Notes: generated by a model from the sequence alone, not told the origin. Shown: positions 43,977 to 53,801, numbered from the stretch's first letter. The stretch is DNA of 64,000 bases from Ascidiimonas sp046199005 (GCA_046199005.1 CP176050.1:1922001-1986000); one strand, 5' to 3'. Made by a program: numbers and translations.

Positions 43977-44935
43977 TGTGTACTCTTTATTATTTCCCCA
44001 AGCGCAATACTCACTTTTCTTGCCCCTTTATAATTGGTATGATGGTAATCTGAAAAATCGGCATTTTCCATTTCGGGTAACATTCTATTAAAGTCGTAGA
44101 AAGGAAGATGGTTGTTTTCTGTGAATTTTGTAAAGTAATCTTCTTCATCCCTTTTTGAGCTTATCGCATTACGGGCGGGAGGATAGGGAGTATGTATGGT
44201 TATGAATTTTATGTTATTATCCTTAAGAAGAGACATGATACGCTTCATATAAAAGTTAAATCGTTCTTCACTAAAAGAAGTGTTTTTGAAGTTTGATATT
44301 GGCGTGAACTTTTCTATTTGTTTCTCGGTTACTATTGTAGTATCGTATAGGAATCCTCTAATCCAATGATCTTCTTTTTTCTCTGGTCTGTCTGGTCCCA
44401 GGATGGTAGAAAGGTCATTTTTTATGTAATTTTTCAATTTCACTATAGGGAGCAAATAATTAACTACCCCTTCGGTTCCGTATCCTTCAGTGACCAGATT
44501 AAATTTTTGTTCTCCGGAATTAAAAAAAGAGGCATTCGAAAATATCTGATAGTATTCGTGATCGGTATCCGAGGATGGAAAAAAAAGATCCATGACCACA
44601 AATTTTGGTTGCTGGTATTCCAAAAGTTCCTTTAGCATGTAATACGTTTCGGCTATATCTTGAGCAGACGTACCCATATTATAGCTTTTGAGCCCGGTGA
44701 CACTATCCAGAATTTCAGGATTATAAGCAGTATAGGCACGGCTTGACCCCATGATAATGATGTCGTACGATTGAAGATGATTATGAATATCAGTCCATTT
44801 GAGGTAATTCTTATGTGTTTTATTGGCAATAGCTTTCTTTACGGGTCTTTCGTAAACAAAAGCTAAGATCATATTTATAGCCATAAATACAAGAAAGAAT
44901 AACAGACAACGTACTAAAAATGTTTTCATTAGCAT
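43973..44935 (-). CDS. Membrane-anchored SGNH-like partner of MBOAT 3
   Basis: This 320-residue protein has an N-terminal anchor (FLVRCLLFFLVFMAINMILAF) and an SGNH-like periplasmic domain: S64/S65 in IIMGSSRAYTAYNPE and D296-Y-H-H299 in DYHHTNYKGARK. The GSSRA block differs from the GDSFIE type of the first two partners and resembles DltD-like proteins. Its start shares one base with the MBOAT stop (TAATG), and it is followed by 4 bp of overlap with a GT4 gene, so the acylation pair is inserted within the glycosyltransferase operon. Confidence 0.75.
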   Translation of the reverse strand: MLMKTFLVRCLLFFLVFMAINMILAFVYERPVKKAIANKTHKNYLKWTDIHNHLQSYDIIIMGSSRAYTAYNPEILDSVTGLKSYNMGTSAQDIAETYYMLKELLEYQQPKFVVMDLFFPSSDTDHEYYQIFSNASFFNSGEQKFNLVTEGYGTEGVVNYLLPIVKLKNYIKNDLSTILGPDRPEKKEDHWIRGFLYDTTIVTEKQIEKFTPISNFKNTSFSEERFNFYMKRIMSLLKDNNIKFITIHTPYPPARNAISSKRDEEDYFTKFTENNHLPFYDFNRMLPEMENADFSDYHHTNYKGARKVSIALGEIIKSTQ

Positions 44936-46374
44936 CAGAATTGAAAATAAATAAATTGCTGTTGCTCACCGCTAAACAGTATGATCAAACCAATAAGTCC
45001 CATGTAGAAGACCCATCTTATTACCCATGGGATTTGTGTGTTTTTATCAAATTCAAGACCATGTTGCTTCGTTCTCTGGAGCCACTCTACGGCTAATAAA
45101 AGCCCTATAAATGCGAGGACTTTAAATGGTAATATGGAAGGAACTGAAAATAGATCATTGCTGAACATCTGTACCAGATAATCAAAAGCAGTACTTACAT
45201 CCCGAGCCCTGAAGAACACCCAGGCTATTAGAGTAATAAAAAAGGTTAACAACATCTGAAAGAGCTCTCGCAAGTCCGGAAGGTATTTACCTTTAGCAAC
45301 AATATCTGTATGTACCCTGTTTTTATCCAGTAGCATTAGTGGCAAGAAATAAACGGCATTAAGGGCTCCCCAAATAATAAAAGTCCAGTTTGCGCCATGC
45401 CAAAACCCTGAAACAATGAAAATGATCATGGTATTGCGAATTTTCATCTGTAAACCGCCTCTGCTTCCGCCTAATGGGATATACAAATAGTCTCTGAACC
45501 AGGTTGACAATGAAATGTGCCATCTTCGCCAGAATTCGGCGATATCTCTTGAAAAATATGGAAATGCAAAGTTCTGCATGAGGTTAAACCCAAAAAGCCT
45601 TGAAGTACCTATGGCAACATCTGAGTAACCGCTAAAGTCTCCGTAAATTTGAAACGCAAAAAAGAAGGCACCAATAAGCAAGGTGCTTCCGGAGTAAGCT
45701 TCATGATCATTAAAAATGAGATTGGCGTAATAAGCTGCATTATCTGCAATTACAATTTTTTTGGTGAGTCCCCATAAGATCTGACGCAATCCATCTTTTG
45801 CCAGAAAATAATCAAATTTTCGTTTTTTGTAGAACTGTGGAAGCAGGTTTGTGGCGCGTTCAATAGGACCTGCAACTAATTGCGGAAAGAAGCTAACAAA
45901 AGCTGCAAAGGCTACAAAGTCTTTAGTTGGAGTGAGTTTTTTCTTGTATACATCAATTGTATAACTAAGTGTTTGAAATGTATAGAAACTAATTCCCACC
46001 GGAAGCACAATATTCAATCGGTCTGGATTTATATCTTGTCCAAAAAAGCTGAATGCTGTCACAAAATTATTCAGGAAAAAATCATAATATTTGAAGAAAC
46101 CTAAGAATCCAAGATTCACCAAAAGGCTTGTAGTAAGTAAAAGCTTTCGCTTTTTGTTATTAGTCTCTTTACCTAGGGTAATACCTATAAGATAATCTAA
46201 TACGGTACTAAAAAGGATTAAGCCTAAAAATCTCCAGTCCCACCAGCCATAAAAAAAGTAACTGGCCGCTACGATCAGTAAATTTTGAACTTTAAGGTTT
46301 TTATGGGTAACGAACCAGTATAGTACAAAAACTATGGGGAGAAATATGGCGAAATCGACCGAATTAAATAACAT
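44935..46374 (-). CDS. MBOAT O-acyltransferase 3
   Basis: This 479-residue MBOAT has FNSVDFAIFLPIVFVLYW, FWRRWHISLSTWFRDYLYIPLGG and SGFWHGANWTFIIWGALN. It is very similar to MBOAT 1 (20791) along its whole length, far more than to MBOAT 2 or 4, although it lies on the opposite strand about 24 kb away and its SGNH partner is of a different type. It overlaps the end of the Wzy-like gene by 11 bp. Confidence 0.93.
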   Translation of the reverse strand: MLFNSVDFAIFLPIVFVLYWFVTHKNLKVQNLLIVAASYFFYGWWDWRFLGLILFSTVLDYLIGITLGKETNNKKRKLLLTTSLLVNLGFLGFFKYYDFFLNNFVTAFSFFGQDINPDRLNIVLPVGISFYTFQTLSYTIDVYKKKLTPTKDFVAFAAFVSFFPQLVAGPIERATNLLPQFYKKRKFDYFLAKDGLRQILWGLTKKIVIADNAAYYANLIFNDHEAYSGSTLLIGAFFFAFQIYGDFSGYSDVAIGTSRLFGFNLMQNFAFPYFSRDIAEFWRRWHISLSTWFRDYLYIPLGGSRGGLQMKIRNTMIIFIVSGFWHGANWTFIIWGALNAVYFLPLMLLDKNRVHTDIVAKGKYLPDLRELFQMLLTFFITLIAWVFFRARDVSTAFDYLVQMFSNDLFSVPSILPFKVLAFIGLLLAVEWLQRTKQHGLEFDKNTQIPWVIRWVFYMGLIGLIILFSGEQQQFIYFQF

Positions 46375-47581
46375 TAGCTACAGTTTTAGGATAACGATAT
46401 TTATAAGGATCATTGCTTGAATCTATAACATATCCGAGGTATACAAAGAGTGCCATGAGGTATGGCTGATTGATCACACTCTGTAAACTCAGCATAAAGA
46501 TACACATGGCTATAAGAATGGGGATCACAAAAAACCGGGTGCTCGGCGGAGCTTTCCAGGCATTCTTGTAATAAGTAAACAACATAAAGAGAAATACCAA
46601 TAAAGCTATAATGCCTGCATCGGCCCAAACCCCGATGATGGTGTTATGACCTCTTTGTGCGATGGCGAAATCTACTCCATTGCCCATAAAGGGACTTTCA
46701 TATACATATTCAAGTAAGTTTGTAAGAAGTTCATCTCTTCCCGAGCTATCGACTTCGTCTGTTTTCAGAGTTAACAGATTTACAATATTGTTGATTTTAA
46801 ATTTTTGATGTTCCGTTAAATTCAACCCGCTTGTAAGTGTATTTAGATTGATCATTGCCACGTAAAACACCGGTAGCAGAATTGCAACTAAAAAAATTCG
46901 TTTAGGAGTAAAGAATTTGTGATTGAGCATGACCATACTTACAGCAAATACAAAGAATCCTGTCGTAGAAAATGTAAGGAACAGACAGTATAGCATAGTT
47001 GCCAGTGTGGCCAGTTTCAATAATTTCAACCATTTATTTTCCGGATTGTAATTTTTGAAGAGAAAAATAAATGATAATATAGCGACCAAAGCAGCATTAT
47101 TAGCATCGCCAAAAACACCTCCTGCCCGGTCAATTTTGTATTGATAGATACCCCCGTGGTCAATACTAAAGTTGATTTTAAACAGGTAGATACATAAAAT
47201 AGAAGAAAGCACAAAAGCCGCTGTTGCTACTTTTTGAAATATCTTTCTGTTTTCAGGAATGCTTAAATAAACATAAAAACCAAAGAAATAGATCGTAGGG
47301 ATCACACTTTTAGCCACTTGAGCAGGATTGTCGTGATAGGCACTTGCGATAATGGCAAAAACATAATAGACCAGATAGAAGACTGCCCATAATCTTGCAG
47401 TGTCTGAAAATTGTCCAGCCTTTTTAATGTTTAAGAATATTCCGGCAATAAGTAACCCTACATTTCCGTAAGCGATTAATTGCGCTAACGTATTTGATAT
47501 AAAAACAGTAACAAATGTCTGCGCATTAAACGTAGATATCACAAATGGCATCAAAAAGCATATGATGTTTGCGATTTTCAT
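46364..47581 (-). CDS. Wzy/O-antigen ligase-like polymerase
   Basis: This 405-residue polytopic protein (about 10-12 hydrophobic segments) has a large periplasmic loop in residues 260-320 with SSGRDELLTN and the Wzy_C-type segment GNGVDFAIAQRGHNTIIGVWADAGI, where His is the usual catalytic residue. It would polymerise undecaprenyl-PP-linked repeat units in the periplasm, or ligate the glycan to lipid A-core. It is surrounded by glycosyltransferases and a flippase, so polymerase is preferred. Sequence similarity between such proteins is low, hence the moderate confidence on the exact role. Confidence 0.8.
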   Translation of the reverse strand: MKIANIICFLMPFVISTFNAQTFVTVFISNTLAQLIAYGNVGLLIAGIFLNIKKAGQFSDTARLWAVFYLVYYVFAIIASAYHDNPAQVAKSVIPTIYFFGFYVYLSIPENRKIFQKVATAAFVLSSILCIYLFKINFSIDHGGIYQYKIDRAGGVFGDANNAALVAILSFIFLFKNYNPENKWLKLLKLATLATMLYCLFLTFSTTGFFVFAVSMVMLNHKFFTPKRIFLVAILLPVFYVAMINLNTLTSGLNLTEHQKFKINNIVNLLTLKTDEVDSSGRDELLTNLLEYVYESPFMGNGVDFAIAQRGHNTIIGVWADAGIIALLVFLFMLFTYYKNAWKAPPSTRFFVIPILIAMCIFMLSLQSVINQPYLMALFVYLGYVIDSSNDPYKYRYPKTVANVI

Positions 47582-47583
47582 TT

Positions 47584-48654
47584 TTAGATCTTTAATAAAT
47601 TTGTAAAGATATGCATGTACTTTTCATAGATCACTTCTATTCTGAAACGATCTAGTGATTTAATTGCCTTACTGCCTAAATTGTTTCGCAGTTCGTCGTT
47701 TTCGATGAGTTCTTCAAGCAGCTGCGCCATTACTTCCCGATTTTGATTTTCTGCCAGTAATCCACTCACTTTATCTTCAATTATATCTGATGGTCCGGTA
47801 ACACAATCATATGCCAAACATGCTAGACCTTGCGACATTGCTTCGAGTAAAACCATCGGTAAACCTTCAAAGCGGGAAGGTAATATAAAGATTTCTGACA
47901 CTTTCATAATATCGACAACCTTATTGGAAAATCCGGTAAAAATAACCTGATCTGCAATTCCGTGTTTTGCAGTTAAACCCTGAAGTAATGTTAGTCCCTC
48001 ATTTCCTGCACCTATTATTTTTAGTCTCCATTGTGGATGTTTTTTCAGGACTGGCGCCGCTAACGGAATCAAATTGTCAAATCCCTTGTGGTGGTAACGA
48101 TTGAGATCTCCGACGGCAATAATAACTTTTTCCCTATTTTCTCCTCGATGATCAAGAGCTTTAAAGGTACATGGGTTTGGCATGATCTCAACAGTGGCGC
48201 CGTGCTTTTCGTAAAAAGGAACATCGTACGCAGTAAGTACGGTGAGAACATTGGTGAATTTGTACAAATACTTTTTGGTAAAGGCACCAATTCTGTCGGT
48301 TTTCTTTAAATGATTATTATGTTCTGAAGACACCGTTTTAATACCAAACAGCCTGCCTACGATGATGCCTATAAAATTTCCATGAGTCATAAACGGAATC
48401 ATCACATCGGGGCGGTTACGCTTCTTAGAATAATACTTTGCTAAGTTAGAGATGCTTCGAATCGTATGATTTTTAATTTGACCATGATGTAATTTAATGC
48501 GTTTTACATTTTCATCCAGCTGAAAATCATCCGGTTCGTTAAATGTAATTATGGAGATGTCATGTCCCACAGATGAAAAATAATTGGCGAGTAGTACCAT
48601 GACTCTTTCTGCTCCGCCTCCTACTAAAGAATTTATGACAAAATCTATTTTCAT
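47584..48654 (-). CDS. Family 4 glycosyltransferase
   Basis: This GT4 enzyme has 356 residues from the ATG at 48654 (MKIDFVINSLVGGGAERVM); a longer frame opens with TTG at 48675 but adds only unrelated residues. The N-terminal Gly-rich GGGAERV loop, VGDLNRYHHKGFDNL and the donor site RFEGLPMVLLEAMSQGLACLAYD (E-x7-E) support it. This kind often adds Gal, GalNAc or Glc; not determinable here. It lies 2 bp from the polymerase start and 28 bp after the flippase stop. Confidence 0.88.
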   Translation of the reverse strand: MKIDFVINSLVGGGAERVMVLLANYFSSVGHDISIITFNEPDDFQLDENVKRIKLHHGQIKNHTIRSISNLAKYYSKKRNRPDVMIPFMTHGNFIGIIVGRLFGIKTVSSEHNNHLKKTDRIGAFTKKYLYKFTNVLTVLTAYDVPFYEKHGATVEIMPNPCTFKALDHRGENREKVIIAVGDLNRYHHKGFDNLIPLAAPVLKKHPQWRLKIIGAGNEGLTLLQGLTAKHGIADQVIFTGFSNKVVDIMKVSEIFILPSRFEGLPMVLLEAMSQGLACLAYDCVTGPSDIIEDKVSGLLAENQNREVMAQLLEELIENDELRNNLGSKAIKSLDRFRIEVIYEKYMHIFTNLLKI

Positions 48655-48682
48655 TTGTGATGGATCTTTTTTCAATTAAGTA

Positions 48683-50041
48683 TCAGGAATCATTTGTGCT
48701 TGCGAGACTTACCCTGTATTGCCTGTAGGTGTAGCTAAAATAGATAAAACTACTTATAATATATACTATGGTCGTACTCATCGCTAATCCGTAAAGATCA
48801 TATTTTTTAACCAAAATGATGTTCAAGACTATATTCATGATTAAATTGAATAGTGACGTCCAAGCCATGAATTTGTTTTTATTAATACTGGTTAAGAACT
48901 TTACCAAGATTAAAGTACATAAGTAAAACGGCACATAGATAAAAATGATCCGTTGTACTCTTCCTACAATCTGTGTATCTTCTGCGGTAAATTCTTTTCG
49001 TTCAAACAATAAAGAGATAATATCATTGGAAAAAATAAATGCCCCTATGGTTACGACAGCTGCTCCTAAAAATACAATTTTAAGAATATTGAAAAGCTGG
49101 TTGTAAGCTTTCTGAATATCATCTGTAATGAGTCTTGAAAAATGGGGGAGCAATACATTACCTAATGCTAGAATAAGAATACTTACCATAAAGGCCGGGA
49201 TCTTAATACCATAATTAATTGCGGTAATAGAACCCACTGCGAGCTGAGCAGCAAAAAATTGATCTACAAAATTATTCATCCCTGAAAGAAATCCTGAGGA
49301 TACTTTTGGAGGTAATTGTCTTATCATAAGATTGATATTCTTACTTAGTGCTGGTTTCCCTATTTTAAGATCTTTCAACCTGGACGAGACAATAAATAAG
49401 AACGTGAATTCGATGAAGGCTCCAGTTAGCGCCCCTTTGGCCAATACAGTCTCTCCCAATTCTTCTTTAAAGAAAAGGAGAAAAACGATTACCGTAAGTG
49501 CTGAAATGACTGGAAAGATAGTCGAGATCAGAAATCGGTTAGCCATGTCCAGAAGGCCACTGATAAGCGATGAAAATCCCCAGAAAAATAAGCAAGGTAA
49601 AAGTATAAAAAGTTGCTTTTTTATAAGTTCATAGTATTCGTCTGTGTGTCCTGGAAAAACTAAATCTAAGAACGTATCGGTAGACAAGTAAGCAATGATG
49701 ACCGAGAATAAAGCTATACCCGCTGTAATAAGGAATACAACTGCCTGGAATCGTCCTTTATCTCCGCCTTCTTTTAACTCTAAAATATAATTAGGAATAA
49801 AAATGTTCTTGAGGGCACCAATAAAAACATGCTGAATAAAAGAGGGCACCAGAATAGCGATAAAAAAAGTATCAAGAATATCAGAGAGACCAAAACTTCC
49901 TGCAACAAGCGTCTCTTTATAGAATGCGACCAACTTCACTAATAGTGAAGCTCCTCCAACAATCATCATGTTTCTGATGAGTGGATTGCGCAAAACGTTT
50001 TTTACGCCAACCAATAGCTTCTGCATACTAAGTGATGGCAT
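48683..50041 (-). CDS. MurJ/Wzx-like flippase (MOP superfamily)
   Basis: This 452-residue, roughly 14-helix protein of the MVF (MurJ-like) branch has GGASLLVKLVAFYKETLVAGSFG, PSFIQHVFIGALKNIFIPNYI and GALTGAFIEFTFLF. MurJ flips lipid II; here the surrounding glycosyltransferases and polymerase suggest that it flips the polysaccharide repeat unit instead, i.e. acts as the Wzx. The essential lipid-II flippase should be elsewhere in the genome, which is inference. ATG at 50041 is used; ATG at 50026 (MQKLLVGVKNVLRN) is also possible. Confidence 0.82.
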   Translation of the reverse strand: MPSLSMQKLLVGVKNVLRNPLIRNMMIVGGASLLVKLVAFYKETLVAGSFGLSDILDTFFIAILVPSFIQHVFIGALKNIFIPNYILELKEGGDKGRFQAVVFLITAGIALFSVIIAYLSTDTFLDLVFPGHTDEYYELIKKQLFILLPCLFFWGFSSLISGLLDMANRFLISTIFPVISALTVIVFLLFFKEELGETVLAKGALTGAFIEFTFLFIVSSRLKDLKIGKPALSKNINLMIRQLPPKVSSGFLSGMNNFVDQFFAAQLAVGSITAINYGIKIPAFMVSILILALGNVLLPHFSRLITDDIQKAYNQLFNILKIVFLGAAVVTIGAFIFSNDIISLLFERKEFTAEDTQIVGRVQRIIFIYVPFYLCTLILVKFLTSINKNKFMAWTSLFNLIMNIVLNIILVKKYDLYGLAMSTTIVYIISSFIYFSYTYRQYRVSLASTNDS

Positions 50042-50050
50042 CCCGATAAA

Positions 50051-51325
50051 TTATAATGTTTTGTGGGCCTTGTCTTTCAAAATCCCTTTTACATCATACA
50101 GCACACCATTATCTACGAGTATATTGTTATAATCAAGCTGCATAAATTCTTTGTGAGCAACGGCAAGTACTACTGCCTCATATTTTTGATCAGGTAGTTT
50201 ATTAACTGTGGTGAGTTGGTATTCGTGTGCTACTTCTTTACTGTTAGCCCACGGATCGTAAATTTCTACCTCAATGCCATAATCCTTAAGTTGATAGATG
50301 ACGTCTACCACCTTCGTATTTCTAACATCGGGACAATTCTCTTTAAATGTGATCCCGAGCATTAAAAGTTTACCGCCTTTAACTTTAACATCGTTTTTAA
50401 GCATGAGCTTAACTACTTCTTCCGCCACAAATTTTCCCATGCCATCATTGATCCTTCGTCCTGCTAAGATAATTTCAGGATGATAACCAATTTCCTGTGC
50501 TTTTTGTGCCAGATAGTAAGGATCTACACCAATACAATGCCCCCCAACCAAACCTGGTTTGAACGGGAGAAAGTTCCACTTAGTACCTGCAGCTTCGAGA
50601 ACCGCATGGGTATCAATTTCAAGTAAATTAAAGATTTTAGCCAGTTCATTTACGAAAGCAATATTGATATCTCTCTGCGAGTTTTCAATTACTTTGGCTG
50701 CCTCTGCAACTTTGATAGTCGGGGCGAGGTGTGTACCCGCAGTGATTACAGAAGCATATAAGGCGTCTACTTTTTTCCCGATCTCCGGAGTAGATCCTGC
50801 CGTTACTTTTAAAATCTTTTCAACGGTATGCAACTTATCTCCAGGGTTTATTCTTTCGGGTGAATATCCTGCGAAAAAGTCTTCATTAAATTTTAGTCCG
50901 CTTACCTTTTCAAGTACTGGTACACATTCATCTTCGGTAACACCCGGATATACCGTAGATTCATAGATTACGATATCACCTTTCTTAAGGACCTTACCAA
51001 CCGTCTCACTTGACTTATAAAGAGGGGTAAGGTCTGGTCTGTTATTTTTATCTACTGGAGTAGGCACGGTAATCACATAATAATTACAGTCCTTAATATC
51101 TTCTAAGCGATTGCTACAATAAAGTCCCATATCCATTTTAGGACTGGGCTGAAGCACCTCTGACAACAACTCGGAAGCAACTTCCAATGTGCTATCATTT
51201 CCGGCTCTCAACTCTTTGATGCGTTGTTCATTGATATCGAAACCAATTACCGGATATTTAGTAGCGAAAAGTCTTGCAAGTGGCAGGCCTACATAACCAA
51301 GACCGATAACAGCGATTTTATTCAT
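50051..51325 (-). CDS. UDP-N-acetylhexosamine 6-dehydrogenase (WbpO/TviB-like)
   Basis: This 424-residue nucleotide-sugar dehydrogenase oxidises the C6 of UDP-GlcNAc or UDP-GalNAc to the uronic acid with two NAD. It has the Rossmann motif VIGLGYVGLPLARLF, catalytic cysteine in GLVGGHCIGVDPYYL, and GITFKENCPDVRNTKV. N-terminal GLGYVGLPLA and GGHCIGVDPYYLAQKA identify the WbpO/TviB branch, not the Ugd branch. Its start overlaps the end of ugd by 8 bp, so two dehydrogenases are coupled. With the epimerase at 52657 it would give UDP-GalNAcA. Confidence 0.9.
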   Translation of the reverse strand: MNKIAVIGLGYVGLPLARLFATKYPVIGFDINEQRIKELRAGNDSTLEVASELLSEVLQPSPKMDMGLYCSNRLEDIKDCNYYVITVPTPVDKNNRPDLTPLYKSSETVGKVLKKGDIVIYESTVYPGVTEDECVPVLEKVSGLKFNEDFFAGYSPERINPGDKLHTVEKILKVTAGSTPEIGKKVDALYASVITAGTHLAPTIKVAEAAKVIENSQRDINIAFVNELAKIFNLLEIDTHAVLEAAGTKWNFLPFKPGLVGGHCIGVDPYYLAQKAQEIGYHPEIILAGRRINDGMGKFVAEEVVKLMLKNDVKVKGGKLLMLGITFKENCPDVRNTKVVDVIYQLKDYGIEVEIYDPWANSKEVAHEYQLTTVNKLPDQKYEAVVLAVAHKEFMQLDYNNILVDNGVLYDVKGILKDKAHKTL

Positions 51326-52649
51326 TTTTTTTACCTATTTGATAGTACGTAAAGCCTCTCTCTTCTAGATTTAGACTACTGTATTGATTTCTTCCATCAA
51401 AAATAATGGGTTGCTTCAGTTGTGTTTTCAATTCTTCAAAATCCGGAGATCTAAATTCCTTCCACTCTGTGAGCAGGATCATCGCGTCTGCTTCTTTAAG
51501 CGTATCATATTTAGACTGGCAATAAGTTATGCCTTCCACATCTTTTAAATAAAAGTGTTCGGCCTCTTCCATTGCTTTAGGATCGTATGCGTTAACTTTT
51601 GCACCTCTTTTAGACAATTCGTTTATTACGTAGATGGCTGGCGCTTCTCGCATATCATCGGTTTCTGGCTTAAATGCAAGTCCCCAAATAGCAAAGGTTT
51701 TACCTTCAAGATTTTCACCAAAGTGGTTAACAACCTTTTGAGCGATGACCAGTTTTTGTGCATCATTCACCTCTTCTACAGATGTTATGATTTTGGCTTC
51801 GTAACCGTTTTCTTCTGCAATCTTTTTTAGTGCTTTTACATCTTTAGGGAAACAAGAACCACCATAACCACAACCCGGATAAATAAAGCTATATCCAATT
51901 CTTGAATCTGAGCCAATACCAATTCGTACCTGATTTACATCTGCACCTACTAATTCGCAAATATTAGACACTTCGTTCATAAAGGAGATCTTGGTTGCCA
52001 ACATGGTGTTAGCGACGTATTTCGTCATCTCAGCAGAGCGAATATCCATTTCAATGAAGCGACCTGTATTCAAAAGAAATGGAGAATAAAGGTTTTCCAT
52101 TTTTTTGAAAGCATACTCGTTATCTGCTCCGATAACTACGCGATCTGGTTTCATAAAATCTCCGATCGCAGCTCCTTCTTTAAGAAACTCCGGATTAGAA
52201 ACAACATGGAACTCAATATCTTCATTTCGTTTTGCCAATTCTTCTGCGATCACATCTCGCACCTTATCTCCAGTTCCCACAGGTACCGTAGACTTATCAA
52301 CAACGATTAAGCGGTTCTTCATTTCGCGACCTATCTGTCTGGCAACAGCCAATACATATTGCAAATCTGCAGAACCGTCTTCACCCATAGGTGTCCCTAC
52401 CGCAATAAAAGCAATATCCGCTTTATCGAGTCCGTCACTCAATTTCGTGCTGAATTTAAGGTTACCCAATTTTACGTTTTTAGCAACCATGTTATCCAAC
52501 CCAGGTTCGTATATCGGGATGATTCCGTTATTTAATTTTTCTATTTTTTTCTCGTCAATATCAATACAAGTAACTCTGTTTCCCATTTCTGAAAAACAAG
52601 TTCCGCTAACCAATCCAACATAACCGGTTCCAATGACAGTTAAATTCAT
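51318..52649 (-). CDS. ugd: UDP-glucose 6-dehydrogenase
   Basis: This 443-residue Ugd converts UDP-glucose to UDP-glucuronate. The N-terminal VIGTGYVGLVSGTCFSEMG, ESTVPVGT-like segment DKSTVPVGTGDKV, catalytic GCGYGGSCFPKDVKAL and WGLAFKPETDDMREAP fit the family throughout. UDP-GlcA is the substrate of the 4-epimerase at 53819, giving UDP-GalA. It lies 7 bp after the GlcNAc epimerase and is translationally coupled to the second dehydrogenase. Confidence 0.94.
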   Translation of the reverse strand: MNLTVIGTGYVGLVSGTCFSEMGNRVTCIDIDEKKIEKLNNGIIPIYEPGLDNMVAKNVKLGNLKFSTKLSDGLDKADIAFIAVGTPMGEDGSADLQYVLAVARQIGREMKNRLIVVDKSTVPVGTGDKVRDVIAEELAKRNEDIEFHVVSNPEFLKEGAAIGDFMKPDRVVIGADNEYAFKKMENLYSPFLLNTGRFIEMDIRSAEMTKYVANTMLATKISFMNEVSNICELVGADVNQVRIGIGSDSRIGYSFIYPGCGYGGSCFPKDVKALKKIAEENGYEAKIITSVEEVNDAQKLVIAQKVVNHFGENLEGKTFAIWGLAFKPETDDMREAPAIYVINELSKRGAKVNAYDPKAMEEAEHFYLKDVEGITYCQSKYDTLKEADAMILLTEWKEFRSPDFEELKTQLKQPIIFDGRNQYSSLNLEERGFTYYQIGKKNE

Positions 52650-52656
52650 TTTTTGT

Positions 52657-53655
52657 CTATTTTAGATTTGTCCAATACCATTTTACGGCTTCTTTTAAGC
52701 CTCTTTTTATATCAAATTCGGGCTCGTAGCCCAATAGTTTTTTTGCTTTATCAACTGAGGCTAATGAATGTGGTACATCGCCTTTTCGTTCGGGACCATA
52801 TTTAATAGTCACGTTTTTAATTTCAGGATCATAATCTGATAAGTAGGTTTTAAGAAGTTGGGTGAGTTCATTTAAGTCGGTACGCTCTCCGTAAGCCACA
52901 TTATAGACCTGATTAAGAGCAGCTTCATTATGGGTAGCTAAGCATCTGAGATTCATTTGTACCACATTATCTATATAAGTGAAATCTCTTGAAAAGGTGC
53001 CATCTCCATTGATCACAGGTGACTCGTGATTTAAGAATTGTAACACAAATTTTGGAATCACTGCTGCGTAGGCTCCATTAGGATCTTGTCGTCTGCCGAA
53101 AACATTAAAATAGCGTAATCCTATAGTATGCAATCCATAGGTTTTGTAAAAAACATCAGCATACAGTTCATTCACATATTTAGTTACAGCATAGGGAGAA
53201 AGCGGTTTTCCTATGGTATCTTCTACTTTTGGTAGTTCTTTAGAATCGCCGTAGGTAGAAGAACTGGCGGCATATACAAATCTCTTCACATTAGCATCGC
53301 GAGAAGCAATGAGCATATTCAGAAATCCTGATACGTTCACCTCATTACTTGTAACAGGGTCGTTAATAGATCTAGGTACTGAACCCAAAGCTGCCTGATG
53401 AAGTACGTAATCAACGTTCGCTACTGCTTTTCGACAATCTTGTAAGTTTCTTATATCGCCTTCTATAAAAGTGAAATTCGGATTGTCGAGAAAGGGTTCA
53501 ATATTTGATCTTTTTCCAGTAGCGAGGTTATCCATGCAAACAACAGTGTTGTTGAGATGAAGTAAAGTCTCACAGAGGTTGGAGCCGATAAAACCAGCAC
53601 CACCGGTGACCAATATCTTTTGATTCTCTATTTGCTGGGGGTTAGATTTATTCAT
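52657..53655 (-). CDS. UDP-GlcNAc 4-epimerase (WbpP/TviC-like)
   Basis: This 332-residue extended SDR has NAD motif VTGGAGFIGSNLCETL, the WbpP/TviC-specific LHQAALGSVPRSINDP and AASSSTYGDSKELPKVED, and the catalytic YAVTKYVNELY (Tyr-x3-Lys). It interconverts UDP-GlcNAc and UDP-GalNAc (or their uronic acids). With the dehydrogenase at 50051 it makes the WbpO/WbpP pair of Pseudomonas O6 and Vi antigen loci. It starts the tightly packed minus-strand block 53655 to 36886. Confidence 0.92.
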   Translation of the reverse strand: MNKSNPQQIENQKILVTGGAGFIGSNLCETLLHLNNTVVCMDNLATGKRSNIEPFLDNPNFTFIEGDIRNLQDCRKAVANVDYVLHQAALGSVPRSINDPVTSNEVNVSGFLNMLIASRDANVKRFVYAASSSTYGDSKELPKVEDTIGKPLSPYAVTKYVNELYADVFYKTYGLHTIGLRYFNVFGRRQDPNGAYAAVIPKFVLQFLNHESPVINGDGTFSRDFTYIDNVVQMNLRCLATHNEAALNQVYNVAYGERTDLNELTQLLKTYLSDYDPEIKNVTIKYGPERKGDVPHSLASVDKAKKLLGYEPEFDIKRGLKEAVKWYWTNLK

Positions 53656-53801
53656 GGTTCGTTTTCAATAAAATGAGCGCAAATATGGTTAATAACTAGC
53701 GAAAAATAGAATTATCTATATCAAGTAAACATTATTTACGATGAAATTCACTTTTATATGATTTTTAAAAGAGTAAGACTGCTTTAATGTCAAAATTTTT
53801 G

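Noticed and set aside
20791..46374. Inverted copies of MBOAT 1 and MBOAT 3 as a site for inversion of the region between them
   Set aside because: The DNA has diverged visibly even in the best-conserved blocks, with identical runs of fewer than about 20 bp, so frequent recombination is unlikely.
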